Shown piece by piece: positions 6,278-6,445 of a stretch of 6,445 nucleotides of DNA; position 1 is the first letter of the stretch, and each line of letters starts with the position of its first letter. Both the position numbers and the translations under genes were made by a program. Origin of the DNA: an uncultured Mailhella sp. (GTDB taxonomy: Bacteria > Desulfobacterota > Desulfovibrionia > Desulfovibrionales > Desulfovibrionaceae); contig CAJJMX010000100.1 in NCBI GenBank assembly GCA_905192935.1, positions 1 to 6,445 of the forward strand, read 5' to 3'. A model generated the notes under the pieces. The model had not been told where the DNA came from. It did not search any database and worked only from the letters and a program-made list of their open reading frames with translations.

Positions 6278-6445
6278 GCTGTCCGCGGCGCGGAGACCGG
6301 CGGAGAAGGCTGGCTCGAGAGCGTCGTTCCCGGACACGGCGGGAGGCTTCCCTTTGCCGGGCCGGGGGCGTGCGCGACGCTCCCGTTTGCTCATCAGCGG
6401 CCTTTTCCTGCGGGGAGAGGCGCGGGGGGGCGGGCAGTCCTTCGC
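6278..6445. other. Downstream non-coding end of window
   Basis: No convincing gene is seen in this GC-rich stretch beyond the hairpin. A reverse-strand open frame starts at 6394 but runs antisense through the immunity gene and looks like a shadow. Confidence 0.5.
6319..6382 (+). terminator. Long imperfect hairpin after the last gene, possible terminator
   Basis: Nested inverted repeats: GAGCGTCG (6319-6326) with CGACGCTC (6375-6382), CCCGG (6329-6333) with CCGGG (6362-6366), CGGC (6337-6340) with GCCG (6356-6359), and GGGA (6341-6344) with TCCC (6349-6352) around a 4-nt loop. About 21 base pairs with internal loops. It starts 41 nt after the immunity stop, a fitting place for the end of the transcript. 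No real T-run follows (only CCGTTTGC), so intrinsic termination would be weak; it may instead stabilise the mRNA end. Confidence 0.4.

Noticed and set aside
5879..6394. Minus-strand open frame of 171 codons with a passable ribosome site (AGGAAAAGG) before its ATG
   Set aside because: It is antisense to most of the immunity gene, shows no recognisable motif and is very Arg/Leu/Gly-rich. Kept only as a weak possibility.

Overview
This is a GC-rich bacterial window with one tight, plus-strand gene cluster. It reads like a previously uncharacterised export or conflict module that ends in a toxin and immunity pair. Composition alone does not identify the host. It would fit a GC-rich proteobacterium or a Desulfovibrio-like group, but no marker gene settles this.

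Layout, left to right: (1) the 3' end of a larger gene (3-644), whose helical C-terminus looks like a bacterial dynamin-like GTPase; (2) a 181-aa protein with a C-terminal membrane anchor (647-1192); (3) a 215-aa protein with a disordered N-terminal half and a helical C-terminal half (1275-1922); (4) a 1066-aa HerA/DUF87-type P-loop ATPase (1972-5172) with a Ser/Thr-rich region interrupted by a Gly/Ala-rich hydrophobic stretch; (5) a 224-aa HNH/endonuclease VII-fold nuclease toxin of the WHH-like kind (5169-5843); (6) a 140-aa DUF6985-like immunity protein (5855-6277). The last 168 bases are non-coding as far as I can see and hold a long imperfect hairpin.

All genes point the same way. ATGA overlaps (641-644, 5169-5172) and short gaps suggest one transcript with translational coupling. 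No promoter is visible, so transcription probably starts upstream of the window. Several starts were moved from the first ATG of the open frame to a downstream ATG with a well-placed Shine-Dalgarno sequence.

How the genes may work together (inference): the nuclease has no signal peptide, PAAR, Rhs, haemagglutinin or LXG-type trafficking domain. It is translationally coupled to a HerA-family motor that carries a possible membrane segment, and upstream lie a tail-anchored protein and a probable membrane-remodelling GTPase. A membrane-associated motor complex that handles or exports the nuclease, with the last gene protecting the producer, is the simplest reading. A defence role for the ATPase and nuclease is the main alternative. 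The dynamin call, the export model and the roles of genes 2 and 3 are not proven by the sequence.
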